A DNA stretch of 64,000 nucleotides, from positions 62,001-126,000 of the forward strand of contig NZ_FNFX01000003.1 of the NCBI RefSeq assembly GCF_900100975.1. Reading direction: 5' to 3'. The notes under the pieces were generated by a model. It had not been told where the DNA came from. It ran no database searches and was given only the letters and a program-made list of their open reading frames with translations. Position 1 is the stretch's first letter. Each line of letters opens with the position of its first letter. A program made the translations under genes and the position numbers. Below are positions 54,119 through 63,175 of the stretch, in pieces. The stretch comes from Methylophilus rhizosphaerae. Lineage in GTDB: Bacteria; Pseudomonadota; Gammaproteobacteria; Burkholderiales; Methylophilaceae.

Positions 54119-55909
54119 ATGATGCGTACACATTATTGCGGTCACCTGAACCGCGAACATATCGGACAAACCGTGACACTGTGTGGCTGGGCCCACCGTC
54201 GTCGCGACCACGGGGGCGTGATTTTCATTGATTTGCGTGATCGCGAAGGCTTGGCACAGATCGTGATTGACCCGGATACCAAAGACGCATTTGCCATTGC
54301 TGAAACCGTGCGTAGCGAGTTTGTCTTGCGCGTGGTCTGTAAAGTACGTGCCCGTCCTGAAGGTACCGTCAACGCTAACCTGCCTACCGGCGAAGTCGAG
54401 ATGCTGGCGACCGAGATTGAAGTGCTGAACGCTTCTTTGACACCGCCATTTATGCTGGATGACGATAACCTGACCGAGACCGTGCGCCTGGAGCACCGTT
54501 ATATCGACCTGCGCCGTCCGGCCATGCAGAAAAACCTGATGCTGCGCTACAAGGTTGCGAAAAACCTGCGTGATTACCTGGATGACAACGGTTTTATCGA
54601 AGTGGAAACACCGATGCTGACACGTTCGACGCCTGAAGGTGCGCGTGACTACCTGGTGCCATCCCGCGTACACCACGGCATGTTCTTTGCGCTGCCACAA
54701 TCTCCGCAGTTATTCAAACAATTGCTGATGGTGTCCGGTTTTGACCGTTACTTCCAGATCACCAAATGCTTCCGTGACGAAGATTTGCGCGCGGACCGCC
54801 AGCCGGAATTCACCCAGGTCGATATCGAAACATCGTTCCTGGAAGAAAACGAAATCATGGATATCGTCGAAGAGATGATCCGTCGCATGTTGAAAAAGCT
54901 GCAAGATGTCGATTTGCCAGCCAAATTCCCACGCATGCCTTTCTCTGAAGCGATGAACCGTTACGGTTCAGATAAGCCGGACATGCGCGTGACGCTCGAA
55001 ATCACTGAACTGAGTGACGTGATGAAAGATGTCGATTTTAAAGTGTTTGCCGGTGCTGCCAATATGGCCGGTGGCCGTGTGGCTGCGATCCGTGTGCCTA
55101 ATGGCGCTGCGATCAGCCGTTCCGAAATTGATGCTTATACCGAATTTGTCAAAATCTACGGTGCCAAGGGCCTGGCTTATATCAAGATCAACGATATCAC
55201 CAAACTCAACGAAGAAGGCCTGCAAAGCCCGATTGTGAAGAATATTCACGTCAGTGCACTACAAGCGATTATCGAGCGCACTGGTGCGCAAAACGGCGAT
55301 ATCGTGTTCTTCGGTGCCGATAAAGCCAAAATCGTCAATGAAGCGTTGGGCGCGTTGCGTACCAAAGTTGGCCACGAAAAAGGCCATGTCGATGGCCGCC
55401 AGTGGGCGCCATTGTGGGTGGTGGATTTCCCGATGTTCGAACACGATGAGGAAGCAGATCGCTGGGTGGCGTTGCATCATCCGTTCACTTCACCTAAAGA
55501 TGGCCACGAAGATCTGCTGGTCAGCAATCCCGGTGCCTGTCTGTCCAAAGCCTACGACATGGTACTGAACGGCTGGGAAGTCGGTGGCGGTTCAGTCCGT
55601 ATCCACAAACAGGATGTGCAATCCAAAGTATTCGATGCACTGAAAATCAGCAAGGAAGAAGCGCAGGAGAAATTCGGCTTCCTGCTGGATGCCCTGCAAT
55701 ACGGCGCGCCTCCGCACGGCGGCCTGGCTTTCGGCCTGGATCGACTGGTGACATTAATGACTGGTGCCGAGTCTATCCGTGACGTGATTGCTTTCCCGAA
55801 AACCCAGCGCGCGCAATGCCTGATGACCAATGCACCAAACGAGGTGGACGAGAAACAGCTGCGTGAATTGCATATCCGCGTGCGCCAGCAAAACGCTGCT
55901 GCGGGTTGA
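54119..55909 (+). CDS. aspS: Aspartyl-tRNA synthetase
   Basis: The 596-residue product is a bacterial-type class II synthetase: an N-terminal OB-fold anticodon domain ([20 protein letters not shown]), motif 2 ([20 protein letters not shown]), the GAD insert (residues ~290-415) and motif 3 ([15 protein letters not shown]). It charges tRNA-Asp. Two ATGs in tandem (54119 and 54122) make the start uncertain by one codon. A terminator follows at 55958-55984. Confidence 0.97.
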   Translation: MMRTHYCGHLNREHIGQTVTLCGWAHRRRDHGGVIFIDLRDREGLAQIVIDPDTKDAFAIAETVRSEFVLRVVCKVRARPEGTVNANLPTGEVEMLATEIEVLNASLTPPFMLDDDNLTETVRLEHRYIDLRRPAMQKNLMLRYKVAKNLRDYLDDNGFIEVETPMLTRSTPEGARDYLVPSRVHHGMFFALPQSPQLFKQLLMVSGFDRYFQITKCFRDEDLRADRQPEFTQVDIETSFLEENEIMDIVEEMIRRMLKKLQDVDLPAKFPRMPFSEAMNRYGSDKPDMRVTLEITELSDVMKDVDFKVFAGAANMAGGRVAAIRVPNGAAISRSEIDAYTEFVKIYGAKGLAYIKINDITKLNEEGLQSPIVKNIHVSALQAIIERTGAQNGDIVFFGADKAKIVNEALGALRTKVGHEKGHVDGRQWAPLWVVDFPMFEHDEEADRWVALHHPFTSPKDGHEDLLVSNPGACLSKAYDMVLNGWEVGGGSVRIHKQDVQSKVFDALKISKEEAQEKFGFLLDALQYGAPPHGGLAFGLDRLVTLMTGAESIRDVIAFPKTQRAQCLMTNAPNEVDEKQLRELHIRVRQQNAAAG

Positions 55910-55957
55910 TATGGACGTGCTTGCAGGGTTAACTAAGCAAGCTGCGCTTTAATTTAG

Positions 55958-55984
55958 AACGCGTCCGTCATGGGCGCGTTTTTT
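55958..55984 (+). terminator. Intrinsic terminator after aspS
   Basis: A 9-base stem (AACGCGTCC/GGGCGCGTT with one G-T pair), a five-base loop and T6. Confidence 0.85.
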
Positions 55985-56015
55985 ATTGTCAACATCGCTT
56001 TTTTTAAGGATTAAT

Positions 56016-56540
56016 ATGATTGAGGCATTGATCCGCACGATTCCGGATTATCCCAAGCCTGGTGTCCAGTTCCGGGATATCACGACCTTGTTACAGGACA
56101 GGCAGGGGTTTGCTGCGGCGATTGATGCTTTGAGTCTGCACTATACCAGTCATGCTTTTGATAAGGTGCTGGCGATTGAATCGCGCGGATTCATTGTCGG
56201 AGCAGCGCTGGCTATTCAATTGGGGGCGGGTTTTGTGCCGGCACGCAAGCCAGGCAAGTTACCGGCGGCAACGATCTCACAATCTTATACACTGGAATAT
56301 GGCATGGATGCGCTGGAGTTGCACAAAGATGCGATCCAGCCTGGCGAGCGGGTGTTGCTGGTCGATGACCTGATTGCGACTGGCGGCACGGCCATGGCGG
56401 CTGTTGCGTTGGTTCGCCAGTTGGGTGGCTTGCTGGCGCACGCTACATTTATTGTTGACTTGCCTGATCTGGGCGGGATGCAGCGATTGCAGTCTGCGGG
56501 CATTCGGGGATTTGCCCTGTGTCAATTTGAGGGGCATTAA
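56016..56540 (+). CDS. apt: Adenine phosphoribosyltransferase
   Basis: From the ATG at 56016 (TAAGGA upstream) the product is 174 residues, typical of Apt: IRTIPDYPKPGVQFRDIT at the start, the base-binding ESRGFIVGAALA and the PRPP loop VLLVDDLIATGGTAMAA. It salvages adenine to AMP. A single gene between terminators. Confidence 0.95.
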   Translation: MIEALIRTIPDYPKPGVQFRDITTLLQDRQGFAAAIDALSLHYTSHAFDKVLAIESRGFIVGAALAIQLGAGFVPARKPGKLPAATISQSYTLEYGMDALELHKDAIQPGERVLLVDDLIATGGTAMAAVALVRQLGGLLAHATFIVDLPDLGGMQRLQSAGIRGFALCQFEGH

Positions 56541-56634
56541 ATTTTGTACTATATTGCCTGTTTAGCATTGTGTGGTTCAGCTGCCCACCCCATATAGATG
56601 ACGCAGCGCTTAATATTTCAATGATTGGGAAATC

Positions 56635-57066
56635 ATGCCTTTAACTGGAATTGATCACGTCAATTTTCGTACTGATCGTGACACTATGCACCTGTTGCGT
56701 GACTTTTATTGTGATGTGCTGGGTTTAACGGTGGGTAAACGTGTGGCGAGCACTACCTATGGCTACTGGTTATATATCGGCAAGCAGGCAGTGGTGCACC
56801 TGGCTGAGTATAAAACCGCAGAGCCACCGCAATTGCATGTGCATGGTACTTATGATCATGTGTCATTCAACTGCAATGACATGCCTGCAATGGAAGCCCA
56901 TTTGCAAGCCCAAGGCATCACTTATACCACGCGTATCCTTGCAAACGGTATCCGGCAGATTAATATGCGTGACCCGGCTGGTAATGGTGTGGAGTTGAAT
57001 TTCTCTGAATATGCCGACCCGAATTATGAAATGCGGCCTTCAGGTGATCCCAGCAAGCAGGTATAG
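56635..57066 (+). CDS. VOC-superfamily (glyoxalase/dioxygenase fold) protein
   Basis: The 143-residue product has two beta-alpha-beta-beta-beta units of the vicinal oxygen chelate fold. Likely metal ligands are the H of GIDHVNFRT (first strand), the H in HVHGTYDHVSFNC and the E in GNGVELNFSEY. The substrate cannot be told; dioxygenases, glyoxalase I and resistance proteins share this fold. Confidence 0.85.
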   Translation: MPLTGIDHVNFRTDRDTMHLLRDFYCDVLGLTVGKRVASTTYGYWLYIGKQAVVHLAEYKTAEPPQLHVHGTYDHVSFNCNDMPAMEAHLQAQGITYTTRILANGIRQINMRDPAGNGVELNFSEYADPNYEMRPSGDPSKQV

Positions 57067-57175
57067 TTTTACCGGTTTGTGATTGGCATCACATATTGGG
57101 ATTGAGTTTTCATTAGAAAATGTTTTTCATGCAAATTAAGTGAACATAACGACAAAACGGAATGTGGGGTCAGCA

Positions 57176-57964
57176 ATGAAAAAACTATGCGTAATACTGA
57201 TGGGAATCTGTGCGTTGAGCCTGGCGACGCTGGCGCAGGCAGAGGCAGACCCAAAACTGTGGGCGGTGGTGAAAGAGGCCTTCTTCCCCAAACGCGATAT
57301 CCAGGAAGTGGATTTTCTTAAAATCGACGCGCCGCGCCGTGCCGAGAGCGGTGCACAAGTGCCGGTGACATTGACTTATGACAAAGCTGCGGCCAATGGC
57401 GTGGTGATCAAGAAGCTATATGTTATTGTCGATGCCAACCCGATTCAACTGGCTTCCACCTATCATTTAACCGACCAGTTAAATGGCTTCCAGATGGCCA
57501 CCAGGATCCGCCAGGAAACAGATTCTTTTGTGCGCTTGATTGGCGAAACTGCCGATGGCAAGTTGTACATGGCCAAACGTGAAATCCGCGCGGCGGGTGG
57601 TTGCGGCGGAACCGTTGATAATAATGAAGCCGAAGTGCGCGCTGCTGCCGGAAAAATTAAAATGAATGTGGCGGCCCCTGACATGGGCCAGCCAGCGACA
57701 GTGACATTTAATATCAAGCACGTGATGCGTACCGGTTTGCAACGCGATCTGGTGTCACAGGGCTATGTGCCGGCGTTTTACATCAATAAAACCACTTTCA
57801 CCTACAATGGCAAGGAGTTGATGACCGTTGACGTGGGTGTGGGGACGAGTGAAGATCCTTACATGAAATTCAGCTTTATTCCGGATGCCCCTGGCAAGCT
57901 GGAAGTGGTGGCGACGGATAACGAAGGCAAGCGCTTTACGCACAGTGTGGACGTATCCAGTTGA
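57176..57964 (+). CDS. SoxYZ-like fusion carrier with intact GGCGG arm
   Basis: From the ATG at 57176 the product is 262 residues: a Sec signal (LMGICALSLATLAQAEA), a SoxY-type domain, the swinging-arm motif AAGGCGG near residue 140, and a SoxZ-type domain ending in TEDPYMKFSF-like strands. It matches the fused SoxYZ-related carriers found with quinoprotein dehydrogenases of methylotrophs, but no dehydrogenase gene is adjacent here. In Sox systems the cysteine carries the sulfur substrate. It is a paralogue of 29018-29824. Confidence 0.85.
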   Translation: MKKLCVILMGICALSLATLAQAEADPKLWAVVKEAFFPKRDIQEVDFLKIDAPRRAESGAQVPVTLTYDKAAANGVVIKKLYVIVDANPIQLASTYHLTDQLNGFQMATRIRQETDSFVRLIGETADGKLYMAKREIRAAGGCGGTVDNNEAEVRAAAGKIKMNVAAPDMGQPATVTFNIKHVMRTGLQRDLVSQGYVPAFYINKTTFTYNGKELMTVDVGVGTSEDPYMKFSFIPDAPGKLEVVATDNEGKRFTHSVDVSS

Positions 57965-58085
57965 TATGATGAGGGTGTGTGATTGATGTTCAAAAGGGCC
58001 TTTAATCAGGTCCTTGTGCTTTATGGGCATCCGGTTTTCTGTCGCAGTGTTAAAATAATTTCCACTTGAGAAGTGAGGAATTAAA

Positions 58086-58505
58086 ATGAAAAGTTTTCGC
58101 AAAGAGTTGTGGTTCAATATCCCGGCACGCATGGACTTCAAGAACATCACTCCCGATGTGGTGGCGTGTGTGCGGGAGAGCGGTGTCAGGGAAGGCCTGG
58201 TATTGATCAATGCCATGCATATTTCCGCCAGCGTGTTTATTAATGATGACGAGCGTGGCCTGCATCACGACTACAAAGTCTGGCTGGAGAGGCTGGCGCC
58301 GCATGAGCCTGTCAGCGGCTATCGTCATAATGATACGGGTGAAGACAATGCTGATGCGCATATCAAGCGCCAGATCATGGGCCGAGAAGTGGTGGTTGCC
58401 ATTACGGGCGGTCAATTGGACTTTGGCCCGTGGGAGCAGATTTTCTACGGCGAGTTTGATGGTCGCCGCAACAAGCGCGTACTGGTCAAGATTATTGGTG
58501 AATAA
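58086..58505 (+). CDS. YjbQ family protein (UPF0047)
   Basis: The 139-residue product is a complete YjbQ domain: [16 protein letters not shown] at the start, the conserved [21 protein letters not shown] block, and [36 protein letters not shown], with the histidines of AMHIS and DAHIK in place. Members show weak thiamine-phosphate synthase activity, but their real role is unclear. A structured element follows at 58516-58589. Confidence 0.9.
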   Translation: MKSFRKELWFNIPARMDFKNITPDVVACVRESGVREGLVLINAMHISASVFINDDERGLHHDYKVWLERLAPHEPVSGYRHNDTGEDNADAHIKRQIMGREVVVAITGGQLDFGPWEQIFYGEFDGRRNKRVLVKIIGE

Positions 58506-58515
58506 GCAGCTGATG

Positions 58516-58589
58516 GGCTCACCGTGACTGCGCTAACGCAGGGGCAGGGAAGCTGGCTCATTGGCCGGTGCTTCCTATCATGGTGAGCC
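58516..58589. ncRNA. Candidate three-way-junction RNA or DNA cruciform
   Basis: A 12-base outer stem (58516-58527 with 58578-58589; one G-T pair) encloses two hairpins: CTGCG/CGCAG (58528-58532 with 58537-58541) and GGAAGC/GCTTCC (58548-58553 with 58570-58575), the second with an inner GGC/GCC. The arms use almost every base. It lies in the convergent gap between yjbQ and the CBS gene, has no T-run, and does not match tRNA, hammerhead or another class I know. Confidence 0.5.
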
Positions 58590-58619
58590 GGTGTCTAATG
58601 CTTTCCCGGCGGACGAGCG

Positions 58620-59051
58620 TTAGCTGTGGATATAGTTTTCCAGTTGCTTGATCAGTTCTTGCTGGTAACTGATAGTTTCTTTCAATATATCGCCGATAGA
58701 CAGCATGCCGAGCATTTTGCCGTTATCTACCACAGGCAAGTGGCGGAAGCGCTTTTCCAGCATGGTGGACATGGCAGATTCCACCAGTTCATCCGGTTTG
58801 CCGGTGATGACTTTTTCTGTCATGACCTCGCTGATCCGGGTGGTTTTGGATGAGCGTCCTTTCAAGACAATTTCCCGTGCGTAGTCACGTTCGGAAAAAA
58901 TACCTACCAGTACGCCATCCCTGATCACTGCCAGGGCGCCTATCTTGTATTCGGCCAGGATGACCAGGGCGTCATATACGGGACGGTTGGGGGCAATGCT
59001 GATAATCCCCTGGTGTGTTTTCTGATTGAGTACTTGTTGAAGAGTCTTCAT
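58620..59051 (-). CDS. CBS-domain protein
   Basis: The 143-residue product is almost only a pair of CBS domains: GIISIAPNRPVYDALVILAEYKIGALAV with VGIFSERDYAREIVL, and EVMTEKVITGKPDELVESAMSTMLEKRFRHLPVVD with LGMLSIGDILKE. Such pairs bind adenosyl nucleotides and act as sensors. No catalytic domain is fused, so a partner is needed. Its start has an AGGAGGAAGC site. Confidence 0.92.
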   Translation of the reverse strand: MKTLQQVLNQKTHQGIISIAPNRPVYDALVILAEYKIGALAVIRDGVLVGIFSERDYAREIVLKGRSSKTTRISEVMTEKVITGKPDELVESAMSTMLEKRFRHLPVVDNGKMLGMLSIGDILKETISYQQELIKQLENYIHS

Positions 59052-59123
59052 CGCTTCCTCCTTTCATCATCACGGATAACTAATATACACCGATGTAGGG
59101 ACGAGCAAAACCATTCATTGCAC

Positions 59124-59151
59124 TTGACATAATTAGGAAACTAATTATAAT
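59124..59151 (+). promoter_or_regulatory. MarR-type operator overlapping the marR promoter
   Basis: TTGACA (59124-59129), a 16-base spacer and TATAAT (59146-59151) form a near-ideal promoter. The spacer and -10 contain a perfect inverted repeat TAATTAG-GAAA-CTAATTA (59130-59147), the usual form of a MarR-family operator, so the regulator encoded just downstream probably represses its own operon. Confidence 0.8.
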
Positions 59152-59161
59152 GTGGCTAACT

Positions 59162-59674
59162 ATGTTACAACTCAGCGACCTCCCTACAGAAGAAATATTG
59201 CAGCGGTTTGCGCAGCGGTATCCGGAAGCGGATGTGACGGCGATTGCCAGTTTCCTCATGTTGCTGCGCGTGGCAACGGATTTGTCCATGGCGCTGGATG
59301 CCTGCCTGAGCAAGCATGATTTGCTGCAGGGGCGCTGGTGGGTGCTGATTTTACTCATGCGCGAGCAGGATTTAACTTCGCAGCCTTCTGTGCTGGCAGA
59401 AAAGTTGGGCGTGACGCGCGCTACCATGACCGGTTTGCTGGATGGCCTGGAGCAGGGGGGGCTGGTGCAACGTGAATCTGTCCCACAGGACAGGCGCAGC
59501 GTGCAGATTAAATTGACAGCAGCCGGCCAGGCCAAGCTGGATGCCGTGATGCCGGATTACTACAGCCGTTTGCGTTTATGCATGCAAGGGCTGTCAGAGC
59601 GTCAGCGTAGCGATTTGCAAAGTATTTTGGGCGTGATAGACCGCGGGTTGTCTGCCTGGGATTTTCATCAGTAA
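59162..59674 (+). CDS. MarR-family transcriptional regulator
   Basis: I start at the ATG at 59162, because the first ATG (59150) overlaps the -10 and cannot be in the transcript; the mRNA should begin only 4-5 bases earlier, so translation is nearly leaderless. The 170-residue product has the MarR winged helix: SVLAEKLGVTRATMTGLLDGLEQGGLV then SVPQDRRSVQIKLTAAG, with the conserved DRR wing. It leads a DUF4440-EamA operon. Confidence 0.9.
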   Translation: MLQLSDLPTEEILQRFAQRYPEADVTAIASFLMLLRVATDLSMALDACLSKHDLLQGRWWVLILLMREQDLTSQPSVLAEKLGVTRATMTGLLDGLEQGGLVQRESVPQDRRSVQIKLTAAGQAKLDAVMPDYYSRLRLCMQGLSERQRSDLQSILGVIDRGLSAWDFHQ

Positions 59675-59711
59675 TTTTTGTATTTTGAACCTTTGATAAA
59701 GGAGTATTGCC

Positions 59712-60086
59712 ATGACTACAGTCACCACTTTGACCGCATTGAATCAACAGTTTGATGCTGCTTTCAACAGCAAGAATACAGCAGCGATCGCTGCCTTGTA
59801 CGCTGATAATGCCACCGTGATGCCTGCGCCGGCAGGGCAGCCGGTAAAAGGCCGCCAGGCAATCGCCGATTTTTTCGGCGGCTTGATCCAGGCCGGTGTG
59901 ATTGAGCACAACCTGACCATGAAAGACGCCATTGTGACTGATACCCTTGCCACCCAAACTGGCAACTGGGCAGCTGCCATGATCGGTGAGGATGGCGTCA
60001 AACAACAGTTTGGCGGCAATGTACAGGTCGTTTTCCAGAAACAGGCAGATGGCCAGTGGCTGGCAGTGACGCATATCTGGAATTAA
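59712..60086 (+). CDS. DUF4440/SnoaL-like (NTF2-fold) protein
   Basis: The 124-residue product has the NTF2-like layout: an N-terminal helix (TLTALNQQFDAAFNSKNTAAIAALYADNA) and curved sheet (AVTHIW at the end). No catalytic residues can be named. It lies between marR and the EamA gene, 37 bases and 15 bases away. Such small proteins often bind small molecules; possibly the ligand or substrate handled by the operon. Confidence 0.85.
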   Translation: MTTVTTLTALNQQFDAAFNSKNTAAIAALYADNATVMPAPAGQPVKGRQAIADFFGGLIQAGVIEHNLTMKDAIVTDTLATQTGNWAAAMIGEDGVKQQFGGNVQVVFQKQADGQWLAVTHIWN

Positions 60087-60101
60087 TGAAACGGATACTT
60101 T

Positions 60102-61022
60102 ATGGATCAACTGGTTAAACAACGTTCTCAGGCACTCACTGCGCTGTTGGTACTCGCTGTTATCTGGGGGTACAACTGGGTGGTGATGAAGAGCGCGCTG
60201 GATTATGTCGGCCCGTTCCAGTTTGCCGCCATGCGCACTTTTTTTGGTGCGCTGGTGTTGTTTCTGGTGCTGTATGTGACGCGGCGATCAATGAAACTGA
60301 TTGCGTTTCCTACCATGCTGGTGCTGGGCCTGTTGCAGAATGTCGGGTTTACCGGCGTGCTGATGTGGGCGCTGGTCGAAGGGGGTGCGGGTAAAACGGC
60401 TGTGCTCACTTACACCATGCCTTTCTGGACCTTGTTGCTGGCGTGGCCGTTGCTGGGTGAGCGCGTGCATGGCTGGCAATGGCTGGCAGTCCTTTCTGCC
60501 GTGCTGGGAATGGTGTTTATTTTTGATCCGTTGCATATCCGGGCCGATGCTTTCAGTATGCTGCTGGCCGTATTGTCCGGTATTTCGTGGGCATTGTCGG
60601 CCATCATGACCAAGCAAGTGCAACGGCGCTATCCCGGACTGGATTTAATGAACCTGACGGCATGGCCGATGTTGCTGGGTTCGTTGCCCATGGTACTGAT
60701 TGCCTGGCTGGTGCCTGCGCCAGCGATACAGTGGGCACCGTACCTGATCGGCGCCGTCTTTTTCAATGTGGTGTTGTGCGGCGCATTGGCCTGGTTGCTG
60801 TGGATATTTGCCCTGCAACGGTTGCCGGCAGGCGTGGCCAGTATGGGTTCCATGCTGGCACCGGTGCTTGGCGTCTTTGCCGCATGGATACAGTTAAATG
60901 AAGTGCCCGACAAGATGGAGATTACCGGCATGTCGCTGATTATCTTTTCACTGGCACTGATTTCCATACTGATGATGCGGCCACCCAGTAAGCCGGTAAC
61001 ACTTTCGCCGCCCGGAAAATAG
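60102..61022 (+). CDS. EamA-family (DMT) transporter
   Basis: The 306-residue product has ten membrane helices in two EamA halves (VIWGYNWVVMKSALDYVGPFQFAAMR near the start; LPAGVASMGSMLAPVLGVFAAWI in the second). The ligand is unknown. It is the third gene of the MarR operon, so expression probably rises when the regulator binds its inducer; the compound may be the exported one. A perfect terminator follows. Confidence 0.9.
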   Translation: MDQLVKQRSQALTALLVLAVIWGYNWVVMKSALDYVGPFQFAAMRTFFGALVLFLVLYVTRRSMKLIAFPTMLVLGLLQNVGFTGVLMWALVEGGAGKTAVLTYTMPFWTLLLAWPLLGERVHGWQWLAVLSAVLGMVFIFDPLHIRADAFSMLLAVLSGISWALSAIMTKQVQRRYPGLDLMNLTAWPMLLGSLPMVLIAWLVPAPAIQWAPYLIGAVFFNVVLCGALAWLLWIFALQRLPAGVASMGSMLAPVLGVFAAWIQLNEVPDKMEITGMSLIIFSLALISILMMRPPSKPVTLSPPGK

Positions 61023-61024
61023 TG

Positions 61025-61057
61025 AAAACAGCCTGACGATGTCAGGCTGTTTTGTTT
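61025..61057 (+). terminator. Intrinsic terminator after the MarR-DUF4440-EamA operon
   Basis: A perfect 13-base stem (AAAACAGCCTGAC/GTCAGGCTGTTTT) with a three-base loop. Confidence 0.93.
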
Positions 61058-61161
61058 GATGAACATCTCTGGCCGGCTGGTAAAGGGCTAGTCCGCCTGT
61101 GGTAAAATTGCGCGATTCACCATATTCAACAACGTTGCAAGAAGAGACACAAGGAAACCAC

Positions 61162-61890
61162 ATGGCGGGACATAGTAAATGGGCCAATATCCAGCACCGA
61201 AAAGGCCGTCAGGATGCCAAACGCGGCAAGATTTTCACCAAGCTGATTAAGGAAATTACAGTTTCGGCCAGGTTGAGTGGTGGTGATCCTGACATGAACC
61301 CGCGTCTGCGTGCCGCAATTGCCGCCGCCAAAGAAGAGAACATGCCTTCAGACAATATCACGCGTGCGATTAAAAAAGGCACGGGTGAACTGGAGGGTGT
61401 GAGTTACGAGGAAATCCGCTATGAAGGTTATGGCATTAATGGCGCGGCCATTATCATTGATTGCCTGACCGATAACCGCCAGCGTGCGGTGATGGATGTA
61501 CGCCATGCATTGACCAAGCACGGTGGCAATCTGGGCACCGATGGCAGTGTGGCGTTTATGTTCAAGCACTGTGGCCAACTGGTATTTGAACCAGGCGTAT
61601 CGGAAGATGCCGTGATGGAAGCCGCCCTTGAAGCCGGGGCAGAAGACGTGATAACGGATGAAGACGGCAGTATCGAAGTGATTACCGCGCCTAACGACTT
61701 TGTCACGGTGAAAGAAGCACTGGAAGCCGCTGGCCTGAAAGCCGTGATGGCACAAGTGACCATGAAAGCACTGAACGAAGTGGTATTTACCGGCGATGAT
61801 GCAGTCAAAATGCAGAAAATCCTCGATATGCTGGAAGACCTGGATGATGTACAGGAAGTGTATACCTCGGCCGTGATCGAAGAAAACTAG
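61162..61890 (+). CDS. yebC: YebC/PmpR-family regulatory protein
   Basis: From the ATG at 61162 (AAGGAAACC site) the product is 242 residues beginning [22 protein letters not shown], the invariant family start. The middle [16 protein letters not shown] and the C-terminal [13 protein letters not shown] block are also typical. YebC proteins act in transcription or on stalled ribosomes. It leads the ruvCAB operon, as in many Gram-negatives. Confidence 0.96.
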   Translation: MAGHSKWANIQHRKGRQDAKRGKIFTKLIKEITVSARLSGGDPDMNPRLRAAIAAAKEENMPSDNITRAIKKGTGELEGVSYEEIRYEGYGINGAAIIIDCLTDNRQRAVMDVRHALTKHGGNLGTDGSVAFMFKHCGQLVFEPGVSEDAVMEAALEAGAEDVITDEDGSIEVITAPNDFVTVKEALEAAGLKAVMAQVTMKALNEVVFTGDDAVKMQKILDMLEDLDDVQEVYTSAVIEEN

Positions 61891-61910
61891 ATTCCGGCTG
61901 GTTACACATC

Positions 61911-62471
61911 ATGGCGGCACAGCGCATTTTAGGCATAGACCCAGGTTTAAGAGTCACGGGCTTCGGTATTATTGAGGCGGTTGATGGCAAACTTGGCTAT
62001 GTCACCAGCGGCGTGATTAAAACAGCCGCGGCAAAAAAAAGTGCAGATGGCGAGTCGGAAAAAGAGGCGCTGCCCGAGCGCCTGAAAGTCATTCTGGATG
62101 GCTTGTTTGAAGTCATTGAAACTTACCAGCCGACACAAGTCGCGATTGAAAAAGTGTTCGTCAACGTAAACCCGCAATCCACATTGTTGCTGGGGCAGGC
62201 CAGGGGGGCCGCCATTTCAGCGGCCGTAATCAAACAGTTATCCGTTGCCGAATATACTGCCTTGCAGGTCAAGCAATCCGTTGTGGGTAACGGTCATGCG
62301 CAAAAGGAGCAGGTGCAGGAAATGGTCAAGCGCTTGTTGAAACTGCCCGCTAACCCCAGCCCGGATTCTGCCGATGCGCTGGCGTGTGCCATTTGCCATG
62401 CGCATGGCGGGCAAGGCCTGGGCGCGTTGGCAACCACCGGCTTCAGGGTAAGAAATGGAAGATTGATATGA
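61911..62471 (+). CDS. ruvC: Holliday junction resolvase RuvC
   Basis: The 186-residue product has the catalytic acids in [14 protein letters not shown] (D near residue 8), [13 protein letters not shown] (E) and [14 protein letters not shown] (two D). It cuts Holliday junctions in partnership with RuvAB. The stop overlaps the ruvA start by four bases (ATGA). Confidence 0.97.
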   Translation: MAAQRILGIDPGLRVTGFGIIEAVDGKLGYVTSGVIKTAAAKKSADGESEKEALPERLKVILDGLFEVIETYQPTQVAIEKVFVNVNPQSTLLLGQARGAAISAAVIKQLSVAEYTALQVKQSVVGNGHAQKEQVQEMVKRLLKLPANPSPDSADALACAICHAHGGQGLGALATTGFRVRNGRLI

Positions 62472-63043
62472 TTGCGCGTTTGAATGGTCGTTTGCTGGAA
62501 AAATCCCCGCCACTGATTGTGATTGACTGCAATGGCGTCGGTTACGAAGTAGAAGTGCCCATGAGCACGTTTTACAACCTGCCAGAGACTGGCCAACCGG
62601 TGCAATTGCTGACACATATGGTGGTGCGCGAAGATGCGCAGTTGTTATATGGGTTTGGCAGCGAGCAGGAAAAAAATACGTTCAGGCAATTGCTGAAGGT
62701 GAATGGCATAGGCGCCAAATCTGCCTTGTCTATCCTGAGTGGCGTCAGCGTCAATGACCTGATGCTGGCAGTCAGTCAGCAGGAAGTCTCCCTGCTGACG
62801 CGCATTCCCGGCATCGGCAAAAAAACTGCAGAGCGCTTGTTGCTGGAGCTGAAAGATAAGTTCGTCGTGACCGGTTCCATGTCGGCCCAGCCAGCAGCGA
62901 AAGCCGCGACGGATGATATTCTTAATGCACTGGTGGCACTCGGCTACAACGAGCGTGAAGCCGCCGCGACGATCAAGTTGCTGGAACCCGGCGTAGGTGT
63001 CAGTGATGGCATCCGCCAGGCCTTGAAGTACCTGTCCAAATAA
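62468..63043 (+). CDS. ruvA: Holliday junction branch migration protein RuvA
   Basis: From the ATG at 62468 the product is 191 residues: [30 protein letters not shown] in the OB-fold start, the two helix-hairpin-helix motifs ([31 protein letters not shown]) and the C-terminal RuvB-binding domain ([15 protein letters not shown]). It binds four-way junctions. The 28-codon upstream extension overlaps ruvC and is rejected. Confidence 0.97.
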   Translation: MIARLNGRLLEKSPPLIVIDCNGVGYEVEVPMSTFYNLPETGQPVQLLTHMVVREDAQLLYGFGSEQEKNTFRQLLKVNGIGAKSALSILSGVSVNDLMLAVSQQEVSLLTRIPGIGKKTAERLLLELKDKFVVTGSMSAQPAAKAATDDILNALVALGYNEREAAATIKLLEPGVGVSDGIRQALKYLSK

Positions 63044-63175
63044 TTGCGGTGGGCATCTGCGGTGGCGTGCCATTGCCTGACACCCATGATATGATGACAA
63101 AAAATAACTTCTCCCATAAGCAGCAATGAAGCCTTGCACTGATTGGTTTGCACTGCACTTTCTCACCAGCCACCC

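Noticed and set aside
53804-54700. 298-codon minus-strand frame over DUF502 and aspS
   Set aside because: Shadow of two well-supported plus-strand genes; histidine- and glutamine-rich translation typical of antisense.
58516-58589. tRNA or hammerhead ribozyme
   Set aside because: The three-way shape invited the test, but no TPsiC/anticodon pattern and no CUGAUGA or GAAA core were found on either strand.
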